Below are positions 39,315 to 48,236 of a stretch of DNA of 64,000 nt, one piece after another (the first letter of the stretch is position 1; every line of letters starts with the position of its first letter). Source of the DNA: Bin80 sp965220935 (GTDB lineage: Bacteria; Bacteroidota; Rhodothermia; Rhodothermales; Bin80); the NCBI GenBank assembly GCA_965220935.1, contig OZ244857.1:1116001-1180000 (forward strand). The letters run 5' to 3'. Position numbers and translations under genes: made by a program. Under the pieces are notes generated by a model, which saw nothing but the letters and a program-made list of their open reading frames with translations, was not told where the DNA came from and did not search any database.

Positions 39315-40286
39315 ATGAATTACAGGCTGTTAGGTCGTACTGGTCTCTCTGTAAGTGAGATCGGTTATGGAATGTGGGGGATGTCTGCGTGGAAAGATTC
39401 GGATGATTCCGAGTCAATTAAATCCTTACAACGCTCGGTTGAGCTCGGTTGCACCTTTTATGATACGGCGTGGGCTTATGGTGACGGTCACAGTGAGCAG
39501 CTACTAGGAAATCTTGTTAGAGCAAATCCAGATAAACGTCTAATCACGGCTACAAAAATTCCTCCCAGAAACCGTTCATGGCCCAGCCAAAGGGAGCATA
39601 CACTTGATGACTGTTATCCTCCTTCTTATGTTCGGGAATATATTCGTTTGAGTCTTCAGAATATGAAGGTTGACCAAATTGACCTCATGCAACTCCATAC
39701 ATGGGAGGACTCTTGGCTACAAGACGATAGATGGATACAGGAGCTACTAAGATCCAAAGAGAATGGAGAAGTAGGATTCATTGGTATCAGCCTTAATCGG
39801 TGGGAGCCATGGAATGGGGTTCAGGCAGTCCGTAGTGGACTTATTGACTGCGTCCAAGTAATCTACAATATTTTTGACCAGAACCCAGTTGACGAACTCT
39901 TTCCAGCCTGCCAAGATCACAATGTGGGAGTGATTGCCCGCGTTCCATTTGACGAAGGCACTTTGACTGGATCGTTATCCTTAGAATCTACTTGGCCCGA
40001 TGGCGATTGGCGAAATCTCTACTTTGTAGAGGAGAACCTGAAGAGTAGCTTGGAACGTGTTGAGCGTCTTCGTGATTTGGTTCCCGAAGCCAGCACCTTA
40101 CCAGAAATAGCCCTCCGATTTATCTTGAGTAACCCAGTGGTAAGCACGACGATTCCTGGCATGCGCAAGTTGCAACATGTGGATGCGAATATCGCCACCA
40201 GTGATAAAGGGCATTTGAAACAATCTCTGCTCAAATCACTATACACCCACCGTTGGGACAGAGAGCCAACATCCTGGTCCTACTAA
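39315..40286 (+). CDS. aldo/keto reductase
   Basis: A 323-aa NADPH-dependent oxidoreductase of the AKR superfamily with the (beta/alpha)8 barrel order. The catalytic tetrad is visible: Asp50 and Tyr55 in FYDTAWAYGDGHSE, Lys81 in TATKIPP, and the His in DLMQLHTW. The C-terminal cofactor region has ALRFILSNPVVSTTIPGMR. The N-terminus MNYRLLGRTGLSVSEIGYG is a typical start. The substrate is unknown. It lies 61 bases ahead of a TonB receptor gene on the same strand, but a functional link is not evident. Confidence 0.92.
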   Translation: MNYRLLGRTGLSVSEIGYGMWGMSAWKDSDDSESIKSLQRSVELGCTFYDTAWAYGDGHSEQLLGNLVRANPDKRLITATKIPPRNRSWPSQREHTLDDCYPPSYVREYIRLSLQNMKVDQIDLMQLHTWEDSWLQDDRWIQELLRSKENGEVGFIGISLNRWEPWNGVQAVRSGLIDCVQVIYNIFDQNPVDELFPACQDHNVGVIARVPFDEGTLTGSLSLESTWPDGDWRNLYFVEENLKSSLERVERLRDLVPEASTLPEIALRFILSNPVVSTTIPGMRKLQHVDANIATSDKGHLKQSLLKSLYTHRWDREPTSWSY

Positions 40287-40347
40287 TTTAACATCCACAT
40301 ATCCTGCATACTGTTACCCCACTTGTCTGTCATTCAAAACACAGTGT

Positions 40348-42780
40348 ATGTGGATGTATCGTATTATATTAATTGTGGTCTCCGTTCTGATTGTGGCACA
40401 AGCCTCGGCGCAATCATGGGGGAGCGTTGATGGTTCGGTGATTGAGTCCGACACCGGTCTGCCTCTCCCTGGAGTCAGTGTCTTGGTCAATGATACAAAC
40501 TTTGGAACGGCTACAGATGAATTTGGAATCTATACCCTACAGCTCCCCGCGGGTAAATATGCGCTAAGATTCTCCTATGTTGGATTCTCCGTCCACATAG
40601 ATTCAGTAGTAGTTACCTCTAATGCTTTGGTGAATCTTAATATCCAACTCAATCCAACTGTGCTTGAAGGGGAAGAGATTATAGTAGAGGCAGGCATAAT
40701 AGGAGGGGCAGGTGTACAACAGATTACTCCCGAACAGGTGCGTAGAATGCCGTCTCCTTTCAAGGGATTTCAAGCGCTTCTAGTGTTGCCAGGGGTTTCT
40801 GCCAACAATGAACTCTCCAACCAGTACTCGGTGCGTGGGGGAGGCTTTAACGAGAACTTGATTTTTCTCAATGGATTTGAAATTCACATGCCCTTTCGCC
40901 CACGACAAGGCGAACAGGAAGGTTTGGGCCTCTTCAATCCTGATTTGGCTCGCAGAATTACTTTGTATACTGGAGGGTTTCCAACTCGGTACGGAGGTAA
41001 AATCTCCTCTGCACTTGACATAGAGTACAAAGCAAGTCAAGATCTCACCACCAGTGCTACATTGTCTTTACTTGATGGTACAGCTACCGCCTCCGCAACC
41101 AATGGCCCTGTCTCTTGGCAGATAGGCCTCCGTAAAGCACGAGCCCGACGTTTTTTCTCAACTCAAGAACTTAAAGGAAATTATCAACCCGATTATGAGG
41201 ATTTCCAAACGCACATAAACTATTCATTGACGCCAAGGCAACAACTTGAATTGATTGCTCTTTATGCTAATCACGAATTCCGCCTTGATCCTCGAGGCAG
41301 ACGGACATTCTATGGCACAGTATCTGCCAGTGGTGGTCCTTCTGACATTCGATCGGTCTGGCTTTCCTATTCAAATAACAGTATGGAAATTGATGGGTAT
41401 CAGACAGGGCTTGTTGGACTCAGGCATCGTGCTCAATTCGGAACCCGCTGGATTCTTCAACATGATCTGAGTATCTATTCAACGAGTGAACAGGAATCAT
41501 TCTTACTTGAAGGGAATGCCATATTGTATGACATCGTTACCGATAGTAACGCGGACCGCGTTGAAGTGCCGCGCGGAAATGCACGTCAGGAAGATTTTGC
41601 GGATAATTCAATTACAGTGACGACTGCCAATGGTCAGGGCCTCTATAAATGGACGACTGAGCATCATGCACTTGAAACGGGGTGGTCCTACAAACGACTC
41701 ACATTTAGCGATCAACTCATGGAACAGTCAATTATTCTGAGTACAGCAGTAGATGATCAACCTGTCCGTATTGTGGTAGATAGCTTAATTGGCTCCGCAG
41801 ATCTGAGTGCATCTCAGATAGGGGTGCATATTGAAGATTCATACAGGATAGACCGAGCTCTTCTCATCAATGGAGGACTTCGTGTGGATTGGTATGATTT
41901 CAATCGTGAGTGGACATTTTCTCCGCGTGCAAGCCTTCGTTACGAAGCGTCTAAACAGCTTACGCTGACTGCATCCGCGGGGATTTATTATCAGCAACCC
42001 ACCTACCGCGAGTTACGTGGAACACCACGGGTGGATGTCTCTCTTCTAGAATCTTTCAATCGGAACCTTCGGTCTCAGAAATCTACTCAACTCACTGCAG
42101 GAGCGGAATTATTCATCCCTCGTAGGCGATTATATCTACGCAGCGAAATCTACTATAAGCGACTCTCAGATTTAATCAGTTACTCTATGGAAAATGTACG
42201 GATCAATTATAGTGGATCTAACGATGCTACTGGTTACATCTATGGCTTAGATCTTCAGACTCGTGGAGAATTTGTTCCTGGGATGGAGAGCTGGATCAAT
42301 TATAGTTTCATGGTAGCACGCGAACGCTTTCTTCCACAATACACAACCGATCTCAACAGTGGTTTACGCTCCCGAGCGTCTGACCAGCGTCATACCGTTG
42401 CTTTGTTATTGCAAGATTATGTTCCCAGTGATCCGACATGGAAACTGCACATGCGTATATTGTTTGGGAGCGGACTTCCTTACACTCCACCAATTCCAGG
42501 AAGACGATTGGGAAATGTAACCGCTCAGGTGCCTGGACAGAGACACTCAGCAAAATTCCCTGAATTCCGGCGCGTTGACTTTGGAACCACAAAAATCATT
42601 CATCTCACCAATAAGCCCAAACCTCTTCAGCTGGAGATCACTGCGGAAGTTCTCAATGTCTTTGATATCGTTAATACCGTTACCTATTCCTGGCTCCCTG
42701 ATGCGACCGGTGTCTGGCAACGCATTCCAACGCGACTAACACCACGTACACTCAATCTGCGATTGAGAATGTCTTTCTGA
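40348..42780 (+). CDS. TonB-dependent outer-membrane receptor with carboxypeptidase-like domain
   Basis: An 810-aa protein. A signal peptide ends near QASAQS (about residue 22). It is followed by a carboxypeptidase-regulatory-like domain (GSVDGSVIESDTGLPLPGVS to LQLPAGKYALRFSYVGF). The plug follows (about 120-215), with RRMPSPFKGFQALLVLPGVS, YSVRGGGFNENLIFLNGFEI and YTGGFPTRYGGKISSALDI. The remainder is a barrel ending in LRLRMSF with a terminal Phe. Unlike the receptor at 12-14.5 kb it has no lipoprotein partner next to it. The ligand is unknown. Confidence 0.92.
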   Translation: MWMYRIILIVVSVLIVAQASAQSWGSVDGSVIESDTGLPLPGVSVLVNDTNFGTATDEFGIYTLQLPAGKYALRFSYVGFSVHIDSVVVTSNALVNLNIQLNPTVLEGEEIIVEAGIIGGAGVQQITPEQVRRMPSPFKGFQALLVLPGVSANNELSNQYSVRGGGFNENLIFLNGFEIHMPFRPRQGEQEGLGLFNPDLARRITLYTGGFPTRYGGKISSALDIEYKASQDLTTSATLSLLDGTATASATNGPVSWQIGLRKARARRFFSTQELKGNYQPDYEDFQTHINYSLTPRQQLELIALYANHEFRLDPRGRRTFYGTVSASGGPSDIRSVWLSYSNNSMEIDGYQTGLVGLRHRAQFGTRWILQHDLSIYSTSEQESFLLEGNAILYDIVTDSNADRVEVPRGNARQEDFADNSITVTTANGQGLYKWTTEHHALETGWSYKRLTFSDQLMEQSIILSTAVDDQPVRIVVDSLIGSADLSASQIGVHIEDSYRIDRALLINGGLRVDWYDFNREWTFSPRASLRYEASKQLTLTASAGIYYQQPTYRELRGTPRVDVSLLESFNRNLRSQKSTQLTAGAELFIPRRRLYLRSEIYYKRLSDLISYSMENVRINYSGSNDATGYIYGLDLQTRGEFVPGMESWINYSFMVARERFLPQYTTDLNSGLRSRASDQRHTVALLLQDYVPSDPTWKLHMRILFGSGLPYTPPIPGRRLGNVTAQVPGQRHSAKFPEFRRVDFGTTKIIHLTNKPKPLQLEITAEVLNVFDIVNTVTYSWLPDATGVWQRIPTRLTPRTLNLRLRMSF

Positions 42781-42869
42781 AAAGATGCTCACTGATTTAC
42801 CCATATTATTCACTATAATTTAGCGATCAAAAAATTTTATTTATTGAAACGTATTTAGCAGGCACCATG

Positions 42870-43191
42870 TCGTATTGGGAAGGTATTGATGGATCGACAC
42901 CGAGAGACATTCCGCCAAGCCGCGTAATTCACGCGAACTCATTACAAAAGAGAGTTAACTCCACCATTGGAGGCAGCAGAGGTGCGTCTGACAGGCAGAC
43001 ATTCTGCCCAAAATAAGGCACTGTTCGCTGAATTGATCCGTATCAAGATCACAACGCTCTATCAATAGCAAGCCTGAAGGTCTACAATCAACTAAAATTT
43101 TTGAAGCACGTCTGCAATTAAAAAAAATTCGCATATCAGGCCCCGCTAAATAAAAATGCTCTACGAAGTATGAGTTTTTTAGCAGGCACTG
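42870..43191 (+). mobile_element. 3'-end remnant of an ISNCY element related to the one at 20.9-22.9 kb
   Basis: At 42875-42925 the plus strand encodes CRIGKVLMDRHRETFRQAA-stop, matching the C-terminus of the ISNCY transposase at 21187 (CRIGKVLMARYRESFRQAA). The following non-coding DNA also aligns with the end of that element: ACTCCACCATTGGAG, GGTGCGTC, a CCCCGC block, and finally TTTTTTAGCAGGCACT at 43176-43191 in place of TTTTTTGTCAGGCACT. Only the last 320 bases of the element remain. Confidence 0.75.
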
Positions 43192-43225
43192 TGGAGACTA
43201 CCATCTATGCCAGAAACTTGCGCCC

Positions 43226-43489
43226 ATGCTAGAAGATGACTTGCAACTCAAGAGAGCGCAAAGAAAAGATATGGTCGCGCCAGCCAAGCGCTCAGATGAA
43301 GCCAAAGCGCAAAGCAAGACGACATCAGATGACGAAACCGCCATGAGTTATGAGTCGGTGATGAAAACTTTGTCTGGGTTGAGTCGTGTAGTGGGCGTTC
43401 CGAAAATCACAACCGAAGTGACCTTGTTTGAGGATTACAATCCGACCCAAATGAAGGCGCTAAAATTCCTGAATATCAAACTCTCCTGA
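43226..43489 (+). pseudogene. possible transposase C-terminal fragment (IS1634-like?)
   Basis: An 87-codon frame directly right of the ISNCY remnant. Its last 45 residues (SVMKTLSGLSRVVGVPKI, then FEDYNPTQMKALKFLNIKL) recall the tail of IS1634-type transposases, where L-x-x-L-S-x-I-x-x-V and a final L-x-x-L-G are usual. The first half is charged and low in complexity. No start context or DDE core is present. The family guess is weak, and it may be unrelated debris. Confidence 0.3.
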
Positions 43490-43735
43490 GTGACCGGTTC
43501 GTCAGATTAAAGCGCCTTTCTGGCAGATTGTAGTCAAAAATTCTCAAATTCTCTGGAAATATTGTATCTTCATAGAAATTGAAAATAGGGTTAACTTCCA
43601 GATATAGAACGATGTAATATAGAATCATAACTACATATTGACTCATCGCTTAAGAATAGTTTTGAGACTCATGGGACATTTAATGGTTTAAATGGTATCA
43701 CCATCTTGTAGGTATCCATTCACTCATTTAGAATC

Positions 43736-45535
43736 ATGACTTACGACACGCATACAAAAGTACAGCCTGTGACCGCTGGTGACGCTCTTCCAGAAGAACG
43801 ACCAGAAATCACGCCCTCAACCCAGACAATGTCTGGTGCTGAAATTCTCCTTCGCTCCTTAGAAGCTGAAGGAGTTAAAATCATCTTTGGACACCCCGGT
43901 GGTGCCGTCATTAAAGTATATGATGAAATGCACCGCATCAATCCGAGTTTTCAGCATATTCTTGTTCGACATGAACAAGGAGGAACCCATGCTGCTGAAG
44001 GCTATGCTAAGGCTACTGGTAAAGTAGGGACCGTTCTGGTGACAAGTGGGCCTGGTGCTACCAATACTGTCACAGGAATTGCTGATGCATACATGGATTC
44101 TGTTCCAATCGTCGTGTTTACAGGGCAGGTGCCGACTGCACTAATTGGCAATGATGCCTTTCAGGAATGTGATGCCATTGGGATTACTCGTTCAATTACC
44201 AAGCACAGTTATCTTGTTAGGGATGTCAAAGATCTGGCACGTACTGTTAAAGAGGCGTATCATATTGCACAAACAGGTCGTCCTGGACCCGTATTAGTGG
44301 ATTTACCTAAGGATGTGTTATTGGCTGAGGCACCATTCCAATACCCGAACACTGTCAATATGCGGGGGTATGCCATGCCCGAACCAGTGCTTCCAGAAAA
44401 ACTGCATCGTGCTGCACAGATGATTGGTGAATCAAAGCGGCCATTATTCTATGTGGGAGGCGGCGCCATTAGCAGAAACGCCGCCCAGCACTTGACAGAT
44501 CTTGCACGCTATACTCGTATTCCTGTTACGACAACGCTTCATGGATTGGGCGCTTTTCCAGAGGATGATGACCTCTCACTAAGAATGCTAGGTATGCATG
44601 GAACCTGGTGGGCCAATCAGGCCGTTCAGCACTGTGATCTGCTGATTGCTGTAGGCGCAAGATTTGATGATCGTGTCACAGGTAAGTTAGATTCTTGGGC
44701 ACCTTATGCTAAGGTGATTCATATTGAAATAGATCAGTCTTGCATTTCAAAAAATATATTTGCAGATTGTGCAATTTTGGGTGACGTTCAGGATGTGCTA
44801 GAATATCTAAGGTCATTAGTCAAGCCGAAAGACACCAGCGAGTGGCTTCAGGAAATTGAGGAGTGGCGGCAGGAATGCCCTCTACAATATAGCGATGACG
44901 GTAAGTTACATGCTCAGGGCGTGATTGAGCAGTTGCGTGATAAAACTGAAGGTGATGCAGTCGTGATTACCGATGTGGGACAACACCAAATGTGGTCAGC
45001 CCAGTATTTTCGATTTCTGCATCCTCGAACCCATATCACCAGCGGTGGATTAGGGACCATGGGCTTTGGAATGCCCGCTGCCATGGGGGCTGCTTTTGGA
45101 ATGCGTGAAATTGCGTCATCTCGTCCAGTCATTTGTATCAGTGGGGACGGGGGATTTGTTATGAATGCCCAAGAGATGAGTGTTGCAGCTGCCCATAAAC
45201 TACCTCTAAAGCTCGCCGTCATCAACAACCGTTTTCTTGGAATGGTTCGACAGTGGCAGGAGCTCTTTCATAGAGAACGATACAGCCACACGGATCTATC
45301 AGACACGAACCCTGATTTTGTCAAACTTGCAGAGGCGCATCACTGCATCGGACTCCGAGCAACGACCCCCAAAGAAGCACAAGATATCATTGATGAGGCA
45401 TGGACGGTTAATGATCGGCCAGTCCTTATGGAGTTTCAGGTTGCGAAAGAAGAAATGGTATTCCCAATGGTCCCCGCAGGTGCCGCTACTGGAGATATGA
45501 TCACCGACCGCATCACACCTAACTCGTTCGTTTAG
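43736..45535 (+). CDS. ilvB: acetolactate synthase large (catalytic) subunit
   Basis: A TPP enzyme that joins two pyruvates to acetolactate (valine/leucine) or pyruvate and 2-ketobutyrate to acetohydroxybutyrate (isoleucine). The 599-aa protein has the catalytic Glu in VRHEQGGTHAAEGYA and VTSGPGATNTVTGIADAYMDS. The FAD-domain region is GARFDDRVTG, and the TPP motif is GDGGFVMNAQEM to NNRFLGMVRQWQ. About 30 extra residues precede the usual start at MSGAEILLRSLEAEGV. It is the first gene of an eight-gene branched-chain operon, with the small subunit 8 bases behind. Confidence 0.97.
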   Translation: MTYDTHTKVQPVTAGDALPEERPEITPSTQTMSGAEILLRSLEAEGVKIIFGHPGGAVIKVYDEMHRINPSFQHILVRHEQGGTHAAEGYAKATGKVGTVLVTSGPGATNTVTGIADAYMDSVPIVVFTGQVPTALIGNDAFQECDAIGITRSITKHSYLVRDVKDLARTVKEAYHIAQTGRPGPVLVDLPKDVLLAEAPFQYPNTVNMRGYAMPEPVLPEKLHRAAQMIGESKRPLFYVGGGAISRNAAQHLTDLARYTRIPVTTTLHGLGAFPEDDDLSLRMLGMHGTWWANQAVQHCDLLIAVGARFDDRVTGKLDSWAPYAKVIHIEIDQSCISKNIFADCAILGDVQDVLEYLRSLVKPKDTSEWLQEIEEWRQECPLQYSDDGKLHAQGVIEQLRDKTEGDAVVITDVGQHQMWSAQYFRFLHPRTHITSGGLGTMGFGMPAAMGAAFGMREIASSRPVICISGDGGFVMNAQEMSVAAAHKLPLKLAVINNRFLGMVRQWQELFHRERYSHTDLSDTNPDFVKLAEAHHCIGLRATTPKEAQDIIDEAWTVNDRPVLMEFQVAKEEMVFPMVPAGAATGDMITDRITPNSFV

Positions 45536-45543
45536 TATGATTG

Positions 45544-46107
45544 ATGTCTGAAAATCTCATCCTCACACCTCAGCAGATCATTCGAAAAAAGGCTGCTGGT
45601 GAACCCATTCAGCCTGAAGACAGCGAAATGATCCAATCGCATACGATTGTGGTTCTTGTTGAGAACTCAATTGGAGCGTTCATTCGAGTTGTCAATATGT
45701 TTTCGGCCCGTGGATTTAACATTGACAGCGTCACTGTCGGTGTAACAGATGATTCTAGTGTGAGTCGGATGAATATCGTCACCAAAGGGAATGGGCGGAT
45801 TATTTCTCAAGTTCTGCGGCAGTTGAGTCGTCTGGTTGATACGATTGAAGTCATTGACTTGACAGAGACCGACTTTGTTGAGCGCGAAATTTGTTTACTC
45901 AAAGTATGCTATACTCCACAAACCCGCTCAGAGATTCTGGATGTGAATGATATATTCAGAGGCAAGGTTGTGGATATTACGACGAAGACTATGACATTTG
46001 AGCTTCGCGGCCCCTCTCAAAAGATTGATGCATTTATCAAAATGATGCGTTCACATGAAATTATTGAAGTCGCCCGAAGTGGGAGAGTTGCAATGCAGCG
46101 CGATTAA
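45544..46107 (+). CDS. ilvN: acetolactate synthase small (regulatory) subunit
   Basis: A 187-aa protein with an N-terminal ACT domain (HTIVVLVENSIGAFIRVVNM, FSARGFNIDSVTVGVTDD) that binds valine for feedback control, and the C-terminal ACT-like domain around REICLLKV and DIFRGKVVDIT. The frame opens at a TTG (45541), but the adjacent ATG 45544 is the better start. Length fits the IlvN/IlvH family. It stands between ilvB and ilvC with short gaps, in the same operon. ilvN and ilvH are not separable from sequence alone. Confidence 0.94.
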   Translation: MSENLILTPQQIIRKKAAGEPIQPEDSEMIQSHTIVVLVENSIGAFIRVVNMFSARGFNIDSVTVGVTDDSSVSRMNIVTKGNGRIISQVLRQLSRLVDTIEVIDLTETDFVEREICLLKVCYTPQTRSEILDVNDIFRGKVVDITTKTMTFELRGPSQKIDAFIKMMRSHEIIEVARSGRVAMQRD

Positions 46108-46131
46108 TTACCTTTTTATCAAATAAATCTT

Positions 46132-47136
46132 ATGAAAGTACATTACAAAGCCGATCCATCACTAATTCTTAAACAAAAAGTCGCAGTAATCGGCTACGGA
46201 AGTCAGGGGCATGCACATGCCCTCAATCTCAAAGATAGCGGGGCAAAAGTCGTTGTTGGTCTGCGTGAGGATTCCAAATCTGTTGAAAAAGCATTTTTCA
46301 AAGGATTCGCTGTGATGAGTATTTCAGAGGCCGCGGCATGGGGCGATATCGTGATGATTTTGATTCCTGATCAGGATCAGAAACGGGTGTATGAAGAGGA
46401 GATTAAACACTATATGATCTCTGGAAATGCCCTTGCATTTGGACATGGGTTTAATATCCACTATGGTCAGATTGAAGCTCCAGACGATGTAGATGTATTC
46501 ATGGTGGCTCCTAAGGGGCCAGGTCATCTCGTTCGCAGAACGTTTGAAGAGGGCAAGGGCACACCCTGTCTTGTGGCCGTTGCCCAGGATGCTACGGGCA
46601 AGGCATTAGACCTTGCCCTGAGTTACGCTGACGCGATTGGAGGTACCCGCGCAGGAGTCATTGAGACGAGTTTTAAAGATGAAACAGAAACGGATCTCTT
46701 TGGAGAGCAGGCCGTGTTGTGTGGAGGATCACAGGCCTTGATTCAGGCTGGTTTTGAAACTCTGGTTGAAGCAGGTTACCCAGAAGAACTCGCTTACTTT
46801 GAGGTTCTTCATGAGTTGAAACTCATTGTAGATCTCTACTACGAGGGCGGTCTATCCTATATGAATTACTCTATCAGCGAGACCGCCGAATATGGAAATT
46901 ACTCTCGAGGCGAGCGTATCATTGGGCCGCAGGTCAAACAGGAAATGAAAACAATCTTATCCGAGATTCAATCGGGGAAATTTGCCCAAGAATGGATTCA
47001 AGAATGCGAAGCTGGGCAACCCACATTTAAGGCTTATAGAGAAGCGACATCAACCCATCCAATTGAGAAAGTTGGGCAGAAGTTGCGTAAAATGATGGCT
47101 TGGCTTCATAAGAATCAGAGTACACCGAAACCCTAA
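46132..47136 (+). CDS. ilvC: ketol-acid reductoisomerase, class I
   Basis: Converts acetolactate or acetohydroxybutyrate to the dihydroxy acid with NADPH and Mg2+. At 334 aa it is the short class I form. The Rossmann motif is VIGYGSQGHAHALNLKDSG. The specificity loop VGLREDSKSVEKA, with Arg and two Ser, favours NADPH. The metal-binding helices include DLFGEQAVLCGG, ELKLIVDLYYEGG and MNYSISETAEYG. The gene starts 24 bases after ilvN. The next step, ilvD (dihydroxy-acid dehydratase), is not in this cluster. Confidence 0.97.
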   Translation: MKVHYKADPSLILKQKVAVIGYGSQGHAHALNLKDSGAKVVVGLREDSKSVEKAFFKGFAVMSISEAAAWGDIVMILIPDQDQKRVYEEEIKHYMISGNALAFGHGFNIHYGQIEAPDDVDVFMVAPKGPGHLVRRTFEEGKGTPCLVAVAQDATGKALDLALSYADAIGGTRAGVIETSFKDETETDLFGEQAVLCGGSQALIQAGFETLVEAGYPEELAYFEVLHELKLIVDLYYEGGLSYMNYSISETAEYGNYSRGERIIGPQVKQEMKTILSEIQSGKFAQEWIQECEAGQPTFKAYREATSTHPIEKVGQKLRKMMAWLHKNQSTPKP

Positions 47137-47138
47137 TC

Positions 47139-48209
47139 ATGCCCTGTTACAAGCTTGCTGTACTGCCTGGTGACGGGATAGGGCCCGAAGTCACGCGTGA
47201 GGCTGAACGGGCACTGATTGCTGCGTCTACGCAGTTTGATTTTAATATAACTCTTGATCGTTTTATCATTGGGGGCGCAGCTTTAGATCAATACGATACC
47301 CCTTTTCCAGATGAAACTCGTGACGCATGTCTTGCCGCTGATGCGGTTTTCTTAGGTGCGATTGGTGGACCTAAATGGGATCATGAAACGGGTGACAGGA
47401 GATGTGAATCTGCACTGTTAGCCTTGCGTAAAGTTCTTGGTGGATTTGCGAATTTGCGCCCAGTGATCGTGCCAGAAAGTCTTGTGGAGAATTCTCCACT
47501 TCAATCTGACCGCGTCATTGGGACCGACCTCTTAATTGTTCGTGAACTCACTGGTGGAATCTATTTTGGTACTCCGAGATCTGATTCTGGGACGACTGGA
47601 ACCAATACGATGATTTACACTCAGCCAGAAATCGAACGCATTGCCCGATTGGCATTTAATCTGGCCCAAAAACGAAAGGGTAAACTCACCTCTGTCGACA
47701 AAGCCAACGTCTTAGAGGTCTCTCAGCTATGGAGAAGGGTTGTGGCCGATATTCAACAGTCCGAGTTTCCAGATGTAGACCTAGAACATCTCTATGTGGA
47801 TAATGCAGCAATCCAGCTTATTCTTCGTCCAACGCAGTTTGATGTGATACTAACGTCAAATTTGTTCGGGGATATCTTGAGTGATCTTGCGGGAACGCTT
47901 CCTGGATCTCTTGGGATTCTTCCATCAGCCACCATGGGTGGGAAGGTTGGGTTATTTGAGCCGATCCATGGCAGTGCGCCAGATATTATGGGCAAAGGGC
48001 TTGCAAACCCCGCGGGTGCTCTTCTGAGTGTGGCGATGCTCTTAGAATCACTTGGTGAACATGAGGCAGGGCAATGTATTCAATCTGCAATCGTAAAAAC
48101 CTTAGATGCTGGAGTTCGTACGCGTGATTTGGGGGGCACCGCTTCAACGAATGAATTTGGAGACAGGGTGCTAGATCATGCTTTTGAGATGATGCCTGTT
48201 GTAGTCTGA
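47139..48209 (+). CDS. leuB: 3-isopropylmalate dehydrogenase
   Basis: Oxidative decarboxylation of 3-isopropylmalate in leucine synthesis, NAD-dependent. The 356-aa protein starts KLAVLPGDGIGPEVTREAER. It has the substrate Arg cluster near LRPVIVPESL and RELTGGIYFG, then DKANVLEVSQLWRRV, VDNAAIQLILRPTQFDVILTSN with the Mg-binding Asps, LFGDILSDLAGTLPGSLG, and the NAD-binding EPIHGSAPDIMGKGLANPAG. It starts 2 bases after ilvC and ends directly before the leuA frame. Confidence 0.97.
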   Translation: MPCYKLAVLPGDGIGPEVTREAERALIAASTQFDFNITLDRFIIGGAALDQYDTPFPDETRDACLAADAVFLGAIGGPKWDHETGDRRCESALLALRKVLGGFANLRPVIVPESLVENSPLQSDRVIGTDLLIVRELTGGIYFGTPRSDSGTTGTNTMIYTQPEIERIARLAFNLAQKRKGKLTSVDKANVLEVSQLWRRVVADIQQSEFPDVDLEHLYVDNAAIQLILRPTQFDVILTSNLFGDILSDLAGTLPGSLGILPSATMGGKVGLFEPIHGSAPDIMGKGLANPAGALLSVAMLLESLGEHEAGQCIQSAIVKTLDAGVRTRDLGGTASTNEFGDRVLDHAFEMMPVVV

Positions 48210-48236
48210 TTGAGTCTATACAGTGGTATTCATACT

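Noticed and set aside
43500..43735. Attenuator or T-box leader in front of ilvB
   Set aside because: No run of Leu/Val/Ile codons in a short leader frame, no T-box sequence and no terminator hairpin were found.
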